Source: Clarkia xantiana subsp. parviflora
Taxonomy: Eukaryota; Streptophyta; Magnoliopsida; Myrtales; Onagraceae
Assembly (NCBI GenBank): GCA_036873135.1
Contig: JAPTYO010000008.1
Location: forward strand, 36,404,819-36,468,818
Length of the DNA stretch: 64,000 nucleotides
Reading direction: 5' to 3'
The stretch's first letter is position 1; the number at the start of each line of letters is the position of its first letter. This document shows positions 1 through 11,533 of the stretch, in pieces. Under the pieces are notes generated by a model that did no database searches, was not told the origin of the DNA, and worked only from the letters and a program-made list of their open reading frames with translations. Both the position numbers and the translations under genes were made by a program.

Positions 1-581
1 CCAAGAATAAGATGGCCAAGGAGAAGGGTCTCCTCGACAACATGGCTTCGGACCTGCTTAAGAAGGTTCAAGATCATGAGACCGTCATGCGTCGGGAGCG
101 GAAGATGGTCCAGGTGGAGCAGCAACGGAATGAGGCGGAGAAGAAGCAGCTCATTCGTGAGAAGGACGTCTTCGCGGATCTTCTCGCGGAGTCCAAGGCG
201 AGGTCTGAGGCGGAGAGGGCTGAGTTCTCTGCCAAGCTAGCTGAGGCAAAGGCTCAAGGCCTCGAGCAGGGCCGCGCGGAGTATCGGAATTCTGAAGAAT
301 TCAAGGTGGCTGCTGTAGAGTTCTGCAAGTCCGAGATGGAGGATGTTTTATACAACGCGGTCGAAGAGCTCTATACAGCCTACCCGGATTCCATCGACTT
401 CACGAAGTCCGAGACTCTCGCCCCTGTTGCGGAGAAGTACTTCAACCTCCCCGCGGAGAGTGAAGAGGCCGCTACCATGGACCCGACTCTGCCAGCTGCG
501 GAGCCTTCTTCCCAGGCTCCTCCGAACCTTGCTCCTTCCGGTGCTGCTGAGGATCCATCTTCCAACAAGGACCAAGTCTAA
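1..581 (+). CDS. Last exon of the antisense extra gene (aORF) of element A, partial
   Basis: Open from the window edge to a stop at 579-581, on the strand opposite A's gag-pol and downstream of it. The first ~100 residues are charged, Lys/Glu/Arg-rich and heptad-like (coiled coil). A conserved globular stretch follows (SEEFKVAAVEFCKSEMEDVL), then a Pro/Ser/Ala-rich tail. It has the same layout as the final exon of the intact aORF in element F (37168-37797): coiled coil, a Tyr-x-x-Ser block, then an acidic tail. The N-terminal exons are outside the window. Plant Tat elements are known to carry such extra ORFs of unknown function. The first ATG at 12 is probably internal to the exon rather than the start. 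Confidence 0.7.
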   Translation, partial: KNKMAKEKGLLDNMASDLLKKVQDHETVMRRERKMVQVEQQRNEAEKKQLIREKDVFADLLAESKARSEAERAEFSAKLAEAKAQGLEQGRAEYRNSEEFKVAAVEFCKSEMEDVLYNAVEELYTAYPDSIDFTKSETLAPVAEKYFNLPAESEEAATMDPTLPAAEPSSQAPPNLAPSGAAEDPSSNKDQV

Positions 582-789
582 TGTTACATCTTTTAGTCCT
601 TGTTGTCTTTCTCCTTTGTTTTTTGTATCCGAACTCCTAGGCCTTTGAGCCTTTATATAAGGAATTTCTTTCATCTGTTTTGGTCTCGATAATCGTTTGC
701 GCTTATTTAAAGCGGCTTTAAATTCGTTACTCAGAACGTTCTGATGCATCATTTGAAATGACTCCATGCGTCCTTCCGACGCTTTACTC
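582..789. other. Gap between aORF stop and tandem repeats of element A
   Basis: About 200 bp downstream of the aORF stop, T-rich, with a TTTATATAAGG-like string near 653-663. It presumably holds the 3' UTR and poly(A) region of the antisense gene. No gene seen. Confidence 0.4.
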
Positions 790-960
790 GGGGCTTCACC
801 ATTTAAGGTTTCTCGTCCAATCGGGACTTCGCCACTTAAGGCTTCTTGTCCAATCGGGACTTCACCACTTAAGGCTTCTCGTCCAATCGGGACTTCACCA
901 CTTAAGGCTTCTCGTCCAATCGGGACTTCACCACTTAAGGTTTCTCATCCCTTCTGTTCA
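790..960. repeat. 33-bp tandem repeat, about 5 copies (element A)
   Basis: Units contain CACTTAAGGCTTCTCGTCC followed by AATCGGGACTTCAC. The last copies are nearly identical and the first is diverged. The homologous array in element B (12690-13030) has a 35-bp unit and about 10 copies, so unit length and copy number have changed between relatives. It lies between the converging pol and aORF genes. Confidence 0.85.
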
Positions 961-999
961 AGGCCATTTTCAACACCCCCTAGGGCTTTTACCACGCCA

Positions 1000-1405
1000 A
1001 ATCAGACGGCTTTGATCGTACCCTTTAAGGGCTTTTTCGTACCTGTTAAGGCTTTTGGCCGCATCATATAGACGACTTACGCGGACCTGTTAAGGCTTTT
1101 TCGTACCCGTTAAGGCTTTTGGCCGCATCATATAGACGACTTACGCGGACCTGTTAAGGCTTTTTCGTACCCGTTAAGGCTTTTGGCCGCATCATATAGA
1201 CGGCTTACGCGGACCCATTAGGGCCTTTTCGTACCTAGGCTTTTGGTTGCATCATATAGACGACTTATATGTACCCCGTAGGGCTTTTGTCCGTACCCGT
1301 TAAGGCTTTTGGCCGCATCATATAGACGACTTACGCATACCTCGGAAGGCTTTTATCGTACCTCGGAAGGCTTTTATCGTACCTCGGAAGGCTTTTGTCG
1401 CGTCT
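1000..1405. repeat. 64-bp tandem repeat and derived units (element A)
   Basis: The core GGCCGCATCATATAGACGAC recurs exactly 64 bp apart (1057, 1121) and again in more diverged copies to about 1340, with CCGTTAAGGCTTTT between cores. It ends in three short ACCTCGGAAGGCTTTT units. Element B carries the same family at about 13140-13490. Arrays in the 3' untranslated zone are known for Tat/Ogre elements. Confidence 0.8.
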
Positions 1406-1546
1406 TTCGGGACGTCTTACTAACAGTTAGAATAAATCTAAAAGCAATTTGATCGGAAGAAACTTCTTTTATTCATAAATAACTCAAAATAGGCTTACAT
1501 CGGATCTTATTGATAGACAATTTGCGCCCTTCGCGGCGTCTTAATA

Positions 1547-4500
1547 TCAAACATGATACTTCTTCAAGTGTTCGCCACTGAAGGAATGCTTCAACGTCTT
1601 GCCATCAAGGTCCTCTAGCTTGTATGCATTGGGTGCCGGCATCCCTACGATCTTGTAAGGTCCCTCCCATTTTGGCGATAGCTTGTTGATCCGATCTTGA
1701 TGAACGAACTCGTTCCTTCGCCAGACAAGTTCTCCCACGAAGAATTGTCGGGACTAGACACGCCGATTGTAATATCGGGCTGTTGCCAAACGCATCCGAG
1801 CCTGGACTTCATCAGCCTTCCATCTTTTCACCTCGAGCAAGTCTAAGTCTAGACGTCTCATTTCCTCGTTCGTCAGGGGCTCGTAATATTTCACGCGATG
1901 GGACGCCACCGCTATCTCTACGGGAGCGACTGCCTCCGTGCCATAGACTAGGCCAAACGGAGTTTCCCCCGTCGATTGCTTGGGTGTTGTTCTGACTGCC
2001 CACAACACGTTCTCGAGCTCATCCAGCCAATGGCCCTGCAAGGCATAGACTCTCTTCTTCAAGCCATCCACCACGATCTTGTTGGCTGACTCTACCTGAC
2101 CATTGGTTTGAGCGTGGTGGACTGAAGCGGTCCGATGTTCGATATTCAACTCCTCCAGGTACTCCTTCAACTGATCCCCATTAAACGGAGGGCCGTTGTC
2201 GCTGATCAACACTCGAGGAACCCCATACCGGGATATGATCTGAGTTTGAAGGAACTTGAGGATCTGCTGCCCCGTCGTCCTAGCCAATGCCTTAGCCTCT
2301 ATCCACTTTGAGAAGTAATCGATGGCCACGAGTAAATACTTGCACTGACCTTTCGCTTGGGGAAGAGGTCCCACCAAATCAATCCCCTATTGCGCGAAGG
2401 GCCATGCACTCCTGATGGGCATTAAGTCCGCAGCGGGAGGCGCGATATTTGGAGCGTACCTCTGGCATGCATCACAGGATCGGACCATTGCTGTCGCCTC
2501 CTTGTTCATCGAAGGCCAATAGTAGCCCAAGTTCAGCGCCTTCCTTACAAGAGATCGGGCCCCTTCATGACAGGCTGCGACTCCCTCGTGTAGCTCCCTC
2601 AGGATCCGATTCGTTTCAGGTTCCGCCACGCATTTTAGAAAAGGCTTTACATACCCTTTTTTGTACAATTGGTTATCCACCATCGCGTAGTTGTCCGCAA
2701 ATTCGACGCAACCTGACAGCTGCCACCTTGTCATCGGGAAGTGCCCCCGTAGTCAAGTATGTGACCATCGGGGTCATCCAAGTGGGCTTCTCTTCTTCCT
2801 CCGATCCTGTCTCAATAGCGCAGATCTCCGCTGGATCAATGTTTGAGATAATCACCTTCTCCAGGAAATGTACCCTCCGATTCTCTTCGGGGGCCACTCC
2901 CAGAGCAAACTTGCTTAAGGCATCTGCTTCCTCGTTTTCTTCCCTTGGGATTGCCTCGATATCGAAGCTTTTGAAGCTTCCCTTCAAAGTCTGAACTTCG
3001 TGCAAATACTTCTTCATTGTCGGGCTCCTGGCTTCATAGTTCCCCTGGACTTGATTTACAACCAAGCTGGCATCACACTTCACCTTTAGATGGTCGACCC
3101 CCGTACCCTTGGCGATCTTGAGGCCCGTGATGAGAGCCTCGTATTCTGCTTCATTGTTGGTGGCTTTGAACGTCAACGCCAAGGCATATCGTAGGGGCTC
3201 GCCTCCACCGGGCGGTATCAATACGAATCCTGCCCCCGAGCCTTCTACACTCGATGAACCATCAGTGTACATCTCCCAGGTATTCTCCTCATTTGGCTGT
3301 TCTGTTATCGGGGCCTGTTCTGCTATCGGGGTCTCTTCCATGGTTGCCCCCTCTGCGGGACCCGTTACTTCCAGATCGGGTGCCGTAGACTCAGCTATAA
3401 AATCTGCCAATGCCTGGCCCTTAATAGCAGTTCTCGGAGCAAAATGAATACGGAACTCCGTCAGCTCGATGGCCCATTTCACCAGTCTCCCCGACGCCTC
3501 CGGTCGGTTCAAAAAGTGCTTCAAGGGCTGATTAGTCAGTACCGTGACTTCATGGGCATGGAAGTAAGGTCGTAATTTTCGAGCGGCAATAACCAACGCA
3601 AAGAGATACTTCTCAATAGCGGGATAGTTTATTTCAGACTTGGCAAACGCCTTGCTTACATAATAGATAGGCACTTGATTGCCCTTGACAATTTTGATCA
3701 AAACATAACTAAGAGCCACATCAGAAACAGCCAAATAGAGATAAAGCGGCTCGCCTGGGACTGCTTTCGCCAACGGCGGAAGGGTACGAAGGTGCTGCTT
3801 GAGTGCCTGGAACGCCTCCTCGCACTTGTCGGTCCATTCGAACTTCTTGTGAGCCCTCAGCACATCAAAAAATGGCATGGCTCGGTCACTAGCCTTGGAT
3901 AGGAAGCGATTCATCGCGGCCAACCGGCCATTCAGCGCCTGAACCTCCCGATGAGTCTTCGGGGACTGCATCTCCTCGATCGCTCGCAGCTTCTCAGGGT
4001 TTACCTCGATTCCTCTCTGGCTCACCATGAACCCTAGGAATTTCCCCGAGTTCACCCCGAAAGCACATTTGTCGGGGTTCAGTCGAACCTGACGGAACTT
4101 CATCCGCTCAAACGCCGCCGCCAAGTTCTGGACATGGTCTCCTGCCTGTCGGGACTTCACCAGCATGTCATCCACATACGCCTCCATGGTTTTCCCCAGC
4201 ATGTCTCCAAACAACTTGTTCACCATTCGCTGGTATGTTGCTCCGGCATTGATCAATCCGATGGGCATCACGTCGTAGTGGTAGACGTCACTGTCGGCAT
4301 AGAAAGCCGTATGGGGGGCATCCTCCTTCGCCATCTTGATCTGGTTGTATCCGGAATAGGCATCCATGAAGCTCAGCAGTTCATGTCCCGATGTGGCATC
4401 CACCAGCTGGTCAATCCTCGGAAGCGGGTAGCAATCCTTCGGGCAGGCTTTGTTCAAGTCGCGGAAATCGACACACATCCGCCACCTCCCGTTACTCTTT

Positions 4501-7217
4501 CGCACCAAGACTGGGTTAGCAACCCAAGTCTGGAATCAGAGCTCCTTGATGAATCCAGCGTCGAGCAGTCTGCCCACCTCTTGCTGGATCGCGATCCTCT
4601 TGTCTGCACCCATCGGACGCCTTCTCTGCGCGATAGGCTTGACCGCGGGATTTATCTTTAGCTCGTGCACAATCACGTCGGGGCTGATTCCTGGCATATC
4701 GCTCGGGGACCAGGCAAACAGCTCCTTAAACTCCTTCAGGAGCTCGATCAACTCTCGGGCTCTTTCCTCCGACAAAGCGGACCCGATTTTCACCTTCCTC
4801 TGAGGCCCATCAATCTCCACCTCCTTCAGGTCCTCCATGGGGGCGGGACGCCCATACTCCTCTCGAGGATCGGCATCTGTCTGAAGGACAGTCATGGCTT
4901 CTCTCCTTCTCCTTCGGGTAGCATTAACATAGCATTTTTGCGACGCCACTTGATCACCCCTAACCTCTCAAACTCCGTTGTCAGTCGGGAACTTCATCTT
5001 TTGGTGGACCGTCGAGGTGACTGCCATAAGAGGGTTGATAGTGGTCCTCCCGATAATAGCGTTGTATGCCCCCGCAGACTCCACTACGACGAAATCTACG
5101 TCTCGCTTCTCCATCTTCCAGCCACTACCAAACTCTACTGGTAAGGTAATCATTCCCAACGGGTAAGAAGTGGAACCAGAGAATCCCACCATCGGGAAGT
5201 CCACCTGTGACAGGTCCTTTTTCGTCTTTCCCATGGCTTCCAGAGCGTTCATGAAAAGGATGTCAGAAGAGCTCCCTCCGTCTATCAGGATCCGCTTCAT
5301 CTCGAATCCGTCCACGTCCAGGGTCACGACCAAGGCGTCGTCGTGAGGGCTCTCCACGCCTACCAGATCCTTCGCCGAGAAAGAAATCACCATTTCCTCC
5401 TTCAAGGTCCACGACCGGGACCTTTTGCCTAACACCACCGCGGCAGATACGCGAGAAGCGTAGTTCTCCCGAGAAGCAGAGGTATCACCTCCCGCTGCCA
5501 TTCCTCCGTGGATGACGTTGATAGTTCCCCGCCTCTCCTTGCGGGCACCCGATCCTGAGGCTTCTTGCTCAACCTTCTTCTTCTTCGGGGATCGGTCGCG
5601 GGACTTGGAACGGGATCGTGACCGAGTTCTGGAACGAGATCAGCACCGTCCCCTTCCGACAAACTCTTTTAGCTTCCCCTTCTGGATCAGCTTCTCAATT
5701 TCCTTCTTCAGCTCCCGACAGTTTTCTGTGTCGTGACCATTGGCATGATGGTAGCGACAGTAACGGTCAGGGCGGCCTCCTAGGAATTCGCCTTCTTTTC
5801 TCGGAGGGTATCGGGCGAGACCTTGTCTGTCCATCACAGCTAACACAGAAGTCATCGAGCTATTAATGGGAACAGCCCGACCTTCTCGATTATCCTTCCT
5901 CGGAGGACGCTTGTCCTCTCTTTTCTCGAGGCGACCACGATTTCTACTTCCCTCCGATTTGTCGCTCCTCTTGCGATCATCTGACAATTTAGACGATGGC
6001 TTTCCTCTTCCCGACTTCGGAGGATCGAGCTCTCCGGCAGCAATCTTCGACTCCTGGACGTCGATTTGCTGTTTCACCCTCGCTTGCAGGGCCTCCATAC
6101 TCCACACAGCTTTCGCGGCTACACTGTGTATCAGGTCGGAACCGTACGGAGCGCTCAAGTTCCGCAGGAAAGTACGGATGGTCTCTCCCTCCGATATCTC
6201 TTCATCGATCTCTGCGGCACTGGCAGTGAATCGTTGGTAGTAATATGCCAACGATTCGTCGGGCCTCTGCACCACCTGGGTCAGGGACCTTACACTCTTC
6301 AGAAGGCGCCTCCGACCTTGATACTGTTTGATAAACCGACCGTGCATGTCCGCCCAACACGTAATGCATCCTGGTGGGAGGCTGAAAAACCAAGTCATGG
6401 CCCTTTCTCCCAAAGTAATCGGGAATAGCGAACATATGAGGTCGTCGTTCGAGGTCCTTCCCATGCAAGCCTGGACATGTCTCTGAACATGGCGAACCGG
6501 GTCTCCTTCACCATCGTACTCCTTGATGGTCGGGATGCCTAGCCCTGGCGGGGCGACCGTATCCAACAGCCGCGGAATGAAAGGATGGCTGGATCGATCC
6601 CTCAACTCCGATGTCATCTGCTTCTGGTCACCCATGCAGATGTTGACGATCTTCACCACCTGATCGGGGGTGATGGGGCCCAGAGGGATGGTCCTGTTTT
6701 GCACCGGTCCTGGGCCGTCGACCACGAATTTCTCCAGGTGCGCTGGTTCTTTGCCCTTGCTCCTGGGCGGAATCTCCTGAACCTCTTGTTCTTCTGGAAC
6801 CACCCTCGGAGGGGGTGGAGGCAGCTCTTCTCGCGGAGGCAACTCCTCTGTCCTCCTAGCAGCTTCTCTCTTGTCCAACAAGGCCTCCATGGCAGCCAAG
6901 AACATGGGCATAGCATCTGCTACTGCCTTGGCCAACTCCGAGTTCAAAGATGACCCTTCTTCCCTTCGCGGGACTCTTCCTCCTCCATGGCCCACCGGGT
7001 TCGGGGGAGCCTCATCTTCCTCCCTACGCGGGATATCCTGCCTGTTCATTTCCGTGTCTCGGACTGAGACCTCATAACCATCACCCTGCCCCCCTGTCTG
7101 GGAAAGAGCGGGGTTCTCACCTTGTTCAGCAACACGTTCTGGCAACGAGGAATTCACAGTTCCTGCGGGACGAGAACTGCCAGCCTGAACCTGCTTCTTC
7201 TTGCCACCACCGGCCAT
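1547..7217 (-). pseudogene. gag-pol: gag-pol polyprotein of element A, inactivated
   Basis: One long polyprotein. Gag has a retrotransposon-gag core near 6560-6330 and a zinc knuckle YCRYHHANGHDTENC near 5760. The protease motif is LIDGGSSSDILF. RT has YVDDMLVKS, followed by a gypsy RNase H whose LYLYLAVSD stretch looks degenerate. An archaeal-type RNase H (MYTDGSSS) and an integrase with HHCC and D,D-35-E blocks (IDYFSKW, SDNGPPF, NGQVESANK) complete it. I start it at the ATG at 7217 (MAGGGKKKQ), because the longer frame begins in the primer-binding site without an ATG. Compared with B, in-frame stops lie at about 5640, 4950-4967, 4509-4535, 2378-2386 and 1739-1753, and one extra base near 2700 shifts the frame at the RNase H-integrase junction. 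Two stops (5640, 4535) are CGA-to-TGA changes, as expected from cytosine-methylation decay. Confidence 0.92.
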
Positions 7218-7271
7218 TGATCTGGTAGAAGCTATCTTGACTTTTCGTAAGCTTCCCACAGACGGCGCCAA

Positions 7272-8054
7272 TGTTGGATCACGGGCGAAGCTCCGTTACG
7301 TCCTTGACGGAAAGCTTTGGACTCCTGGGCTCCGCGTAATCCTGCAAAAGGGGATGACCTGGGTGGTGACCCAGAATCCCTCTCCGATGCTTAAATGAGT
7401 ATATGATCAACGGGGTGGCAGCAATAATCTAAGTGCGTATTAGATGCTTAAGGTTTTCTAAGGTAACTTCCTCCTTTATATAGGAGGGGAAGTTACTCAG
7501 TTACCTGTGACCGTGCTCGGCCGTTTTGCCCATGATTCCGTGTATCTCGCCACGATTCCGCGTATCTCGGTTGGGATTCCGTATATCTCGCCCCACGCTC
7601 CGCGTATCTTGCTCATACATCCGCGTATCTCGGGCACGCCCTGCGTATCTCGGGGGACTTGTCTATATCTTTAACCGTCTTCCACTACTCTATCTAGTAG
7701 GCGGGTTTCTCGGTCTTTATCCTCTGATCACAAGTCTCGACTCCTGTCGGGGACTCCAGAGTTGTCTCATTCTAGATCACCACCCAGGACCTTCAGTCTC
7801 TACGGGACAGGTCCAGCCTCTGCGGGGCTATATTATCGGGGCCTTTACTAAGGCGCGTTGTGGCCTTTACTAAGGCGTATCGGGGCCTACTCAGAGGCTT
7901 CTTGTCGGGAGTATTCAGCTCTTATGTCGGGACCGTTTAAGTCGGGACCCTTCGTACTGAGCCTCTGGGCCTTCCAGGCTTTCACGAGGCCCATTGGACC
8001 TACTCGCCGTCCATTGGCTGTTAACGGGGCTAACGATTACATCGGAACCCATCA
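7272..8054 (-). repeat. 5' LTR of element A (783 bp)
   Basis: Read on plus it starts TGTTGGATCACGG and ends AACCCATCA, so the termini are TG...CA. The minus-strand TATA box (TATATAAAGG, about 7475-7482) sits in the loop of an inverted repeat (7463-7496: GTAACTTCCTCCT against AGGAGGGGAAGTTAC). Upstream in U3 the string CGCGTATCTCG recurs about six times at 24-27 bp spacing (7538-7655), an enhancer-like array. Confidence 0.9.
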
Positions 8055-8406
8055 GTCGTAGTGTACACCTCTCAGATTCGATACGTGTTATGCTTTCCCT
8101 ATTGTGATGACCTTATCGAACTCTGTCGGTTCTTCAGGATTTCTCCTGTGAACCTTGCCCCCATTGATATCCTTGTCTGGGTATGATTCTGAGTGTTATG
8201 TTAGTGGTACTCCTAGAAGTACTCCTTGGTTCTGTTTCAGTGCTTTTATCGATTCCAATATCAGAAAAAAAATCAGTTTCGCGAGCCTGGTGACTCGTTA
8301 TCCTCTTCTTAAGGATACCCGATTTGAGGATTTGGGGTTGGGTGAGGTCGAGTGGGACAGTGACCTCCGCTTTGTGGCCCCCTTGATAATTCGTTGAGTC
8401 ATTGGT
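8055..8406 (+). pseudogene. Decayed fragment of a Tat antisense gene (aORF exon 1)
   Basis: From 8055 the plus strand reads VVVYTSQIRYVLCFPYC, then DDLIELCRFFRISPVNLAP, before a TGA near 8184. After frameshifts, EDLGLGEVEWDS follows near 8330. This matches the middle of E's aORF (VVYTSHVRESLRFPYC ... DLIELC ... EELGLGEAKWDS). Its strand and position fit the antisense gene of element D, whose pol lies to the right on the minus strand. Element A's LTR abuts its left side and element C's LTR its right side. No function remains. Confidence 0.75.
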
Positions 8407-9521
8407 TGTAAACACTCGATTTTGACCCGGACGTAACGACGTTACACATGATACGTCAAATTCCGGACACGTCAAGCCACAAACTCTCCAAAAATGCTCA
8501 AGGGCACATTAGGGAAATTATTATAAATATATTATTATTTCGAATTTATTTAATATTTTTGGAATTTTTAAAAATATATATATAATAATTAGTTTTTTAT
8601 TTTAGAAAATTATCTGTAAGATATTTATCTCCAGATATTATTTTTTATTAAAAAAAATAATTATCTGTAAAGATAAATATCCTTAGGAATATTCTCTAAA
8701 ATAATTATCTGTTAGCATTTTTTATTTAAATTTTATCTGTAATCTAGACTAGGTTTTTAGTATAAATAGGGGTCTAGGTTTACATTGTAAAAGACAGAAA
8801 AAACACCAAAATGAAGTAATAATACATATTTTCGGGTTCTGTGCAATTTTGTCTTCTAGTGCTCAGAAAAAGTTTTTTTTTTTATTATTATTTTAATTTC
8901 TGGTTGTTCCCGCTGCTGCTCCTCCCACCGCCGGCGACCGGAAGCCCGCCGTCATCTGCCGCCACAACCACCAGCGCCCCGCCTTCGCCTTTGCTGACTG
9001 CCCGCCGCCGGACCGCCTCGCCGCCTCGCCACCTCGCCGGTCCATCGTCCCTGTGCCCGGTTCTGGACCTCGCCTGAAGCCCTGCCGTACCCAGCTCGCC
9101 GGACCTCCGGAGCTCAACCCTCGCCATTCCCCTCGCCGGTTTGACGTCGCCAACCGCCGCCCAGCGCCCCTGCTGCCCAACGTCGCCACCTCTGCCCTGC
9201 CACTGCTGCTGTCCGTGGCTGACACCGGCCGACTCCTAGCTCCCTGCCGTGGTTAGTCCCGGTCTTCTCTTTTTTTTTCTTTTTTTTTTTTATTATTCTG
9301 TTATATTATTATTATTATTATATTCAATTAAGTAGTTTAAATGTAATTGATTAAATTTAATTGGGTAAATTATGTGCATATGTATGTTAAATTGTGTTTT
9401 GATTTGAGCATGTTGGTAATTATGTTTTTTTTAGATTTCATCTTAGTTAAGAATTATAGATTATAATTAGTTTTCTATAAACTTGGGATTATTTAATTAA
9501 ATCTTCATATCGTTAGATTAA
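8407..9521 (+). repeat. Left (5') LTR of element C, 3' end missing
   Basis: Matches 24626-25755 almost base for base: the AT-rich block with ATATATAT, the TATA box TATAAATAGGGG near 8761, and a sharply GC-rich island at about 8905-9255 followed by AT-rich sequence. Similarity to the right LTR stops at about 9521, after AGATTAATT. The right copy continues ~245 bp further, so this copy has been truncated or replaced at its 3' end. Confidence 0.8.
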
Positions 9522-9639
9522 TTATGTGAAGGTCCTGTGATCTCTATGATGGGGAGAGGAAACCACATTGTCGGGAACCTATCAGTGGAACCTACCTTGT
9601 AGAGCAAAGCCACACATTTTTTGTTACCCCCCCCCCCTA
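9522..9639. other. Unassigned sequence next to truncated LTR
   Basis: About 120 bp unlike the other LTR copy, including a run of 11 or more C (about 9626-9640). No gene or recognised repeat was seen. Confidence 0.3.
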
Positions 9640-10192
9640 ACATGTCGTGTTTATCCGTGTTTTTGTTGTAAGTTATCTGATAACTGTAAATTTTTATTTC
9701 TAAGTGCGTAACTTTTATTTATAAGCATGCATCCCATCGCATTTAAAAAAACCAAGAAAACAAAAAAAATCATATTTGCAGCATGTCTCGTACGTTCCTT
9801 ATGTACAGTTTTCATAAACTTCTTGCCTGAATTTTTGTTCTAAACATACGTCTCATACGCATTATTTTAAAAAAAAAAACCAGGTAAGTTGTAATTCATA
9901 ATTAACGCATCATTAACGCATTATTTCCAAAAAAAAAGGAAAAAAAAATTTTCATGAAAAATTTAACTCCCTTTTAGCTATTAGAGATTCTAATTTTAAA
10001 ATGCATTCTGTATACGTTATTTTCAGAAAAAACCAAATTTTTTTTAGCTAAGTAGTTAATCCCTTAGTTGTAGATTTTTTCTAAACATGTGTTTCAGAAG
10101 CATTGTTTTTCAAAAAAAAAAACCCTTACCTAAATTTTTATTCTAAATATGCGTCTCATGCGCATTATTTTTGAAAAAACTTTTCAGGTAAG
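9640..10192 (+). repeat. Degenerate A-rich repeat of element C, part 1
   Basis: A loose unit of about 60-110 bp recurs: a GCATCTCATGYGCATTATTT-like core, an A-run, then TTTTCAGGTAAGTTGTAA-like sequence. Good examples are near 9848, 9890, 10150 and 10183. Units are diverged in length and sequence. The array resumes after the solo LTR. Confidence 0.6.
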
Positions 10193-10890
10193 TGATGGGT
10201 CCGACTATAGCCGTCAGGCCCTTTAACGGCGAGGAAACGGCAAACAGGCCCACCAGGCCCAGAGCAAAGGTCACGATGACCTAGGAGAAGGGTCCCGATG
10301 AAGGGAGTCCCGACGAAGTAGGGTCCCGACAAGAGTCGGTCCCGACAGTGGAGCTAGGAGCTCCCGATAAGAAGCCTTTAAGAAGGCCCCGATGACGAAT
10401 CCCTGAGAATGATTGGCCCTGTCACGATGACGAGGGGCCCCGAGCGGTGACACAACGAGATAACTCTGGAGTCCCCGACGGAAGTCGGCACTCGTTATCA
10501 GAGGATAAAGCCAAGATATGCGGGGCGTGGCCGAGATATACGGAACGTGGTTAAGATACACAGATCGTGGCCGAGATACGCGGGGCATGGCTAAGATACG
10601 CGAGATCATGTACGAGATAAGCGGGATACGGGCTAACCACCCCTAACGGTTCGCCAGGTACCTGAGGCACCTCCTTGCCTATAAAAGGGCAGGAGGTCAC
10701 CTCAGATGACTTACGTTAAAATTGAATACTTTTGATATCTGTTGCTTGCCAGTCAGACGAGGCACTCATTTAAGCATCGGAGAGGGATTCTGGGTCACCG
10801 CCCAGTCTATCCCCTCTTGCAGGATTGCGTGGAGCAAAGGAGCTAGGATTGCCGTCAAGGTCCGTGCCGGAGTTCCACCGTGATCCAACA
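10193..10890 (+). repeat. Solo LTR, D-like Tat family, with 5-bp target duplication
   Basis: Starts TGATGGGTCCGAC and ends CGTGATCCAACA, with GTAAG directly before (10188-10192) and after (10891-10895). No internal region is present, so it is a solo LTR formed by LTR-LTR recombination. Its right end matches the LTR of element D more closely than those of A and B. TATAAAA (about 10680-10686) lies inside an inverted repeat (10662-10705). Confidence 0.93.
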
Positions 10891-11533
10891 GTAAGTAGTA
10901 ATTTTGGTTAGTGTATTGTATATGCATTGCTTAAAAAAAAACAAAACAAAAAAAACAAAACAAAACAATTTTTAGGAAAATTTGTAATTCCGCTTTAACT
11001 GTTAGAGCTTCCAATTTCGAACGTGCATTCCATATGCATCGTTTTAAAAAACTTTTTAACTAAATTGTTTTATTTTAATAATGCATCCAATGTGCATTAA
11101 TTTAAAAAAACTTTTTAGATAAACCGTAAGCTCTCTTAGTTTTAGGGCTCTTTGTTTAAAAAACATTTTATCTGAATTTTTAATCATAAACGTGCATATC
11201 ATATGCATTATTTTCGAGAAAAACTTTCAGGTAAATTGTAATTTTTCTCAGTTGTAGAACTTTTATTTTTAAGTTTGCATCTTGTATTGATTTTTGTGCA
11301 TCTCATATGCATCCCTTAAAAAAAAAACTTTTCGCCTGATTCTTAATTTTGAGTAACCAATACGCATTGCTTTTTTTTCCCTCATTAAAAAAACCAAAAA
11401 ATCTTTTCAGATAACTTGTAAATTATCTTGACTGTAGAACTTTCATCTCAAGTATGCATCTCATGTGCATCGCATGTGTATTGTTTTAGGAAAAATAATA
11501 TGATTTCCATGTGTTGTTTTCAAAACTACTTAC
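10891..11533 (+). repeat. Degenerate A-rich repeat of element C, part 2
   Basis: The same units as part 1 continue, for example GTGCATATCATATGCATTA near 11190 and ACTTTCAGGTAAATTGTAA near 11225. The last five bases (CTTAC, 11529-11533) are the target duplication of element B. Confidence 0.6.

Larger units (their letters stand above)
1..8054 (-). mobile_element. Tat/Retand-like Ty3-gypsy element A (3' LTR outside window)
   Basis: Minus-strand LTR retrotransposon. Reading down the element (decreasing coordinates) it has a 5' LTR (7272-8054), a primer-binding site starting TGGCGCCGTCTGTGGG directly next to the LTR (about 7255-7270), gag-pol (7217-1547), tandem repeats (about 790-1405) and, on the opposite strand, the last exon of an extra gene (1-581). 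The second, archaeal-type RNase H domain after the gypsy RNase H and the antisense extra ORF downstream of pol mark the Tat lineage. The polyprotein is broken by five in-frame stops and one frameshift, so this copy is dead and older than B. The 3' LTR and target duplication lie off the left edge. Confidence 0.9.
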
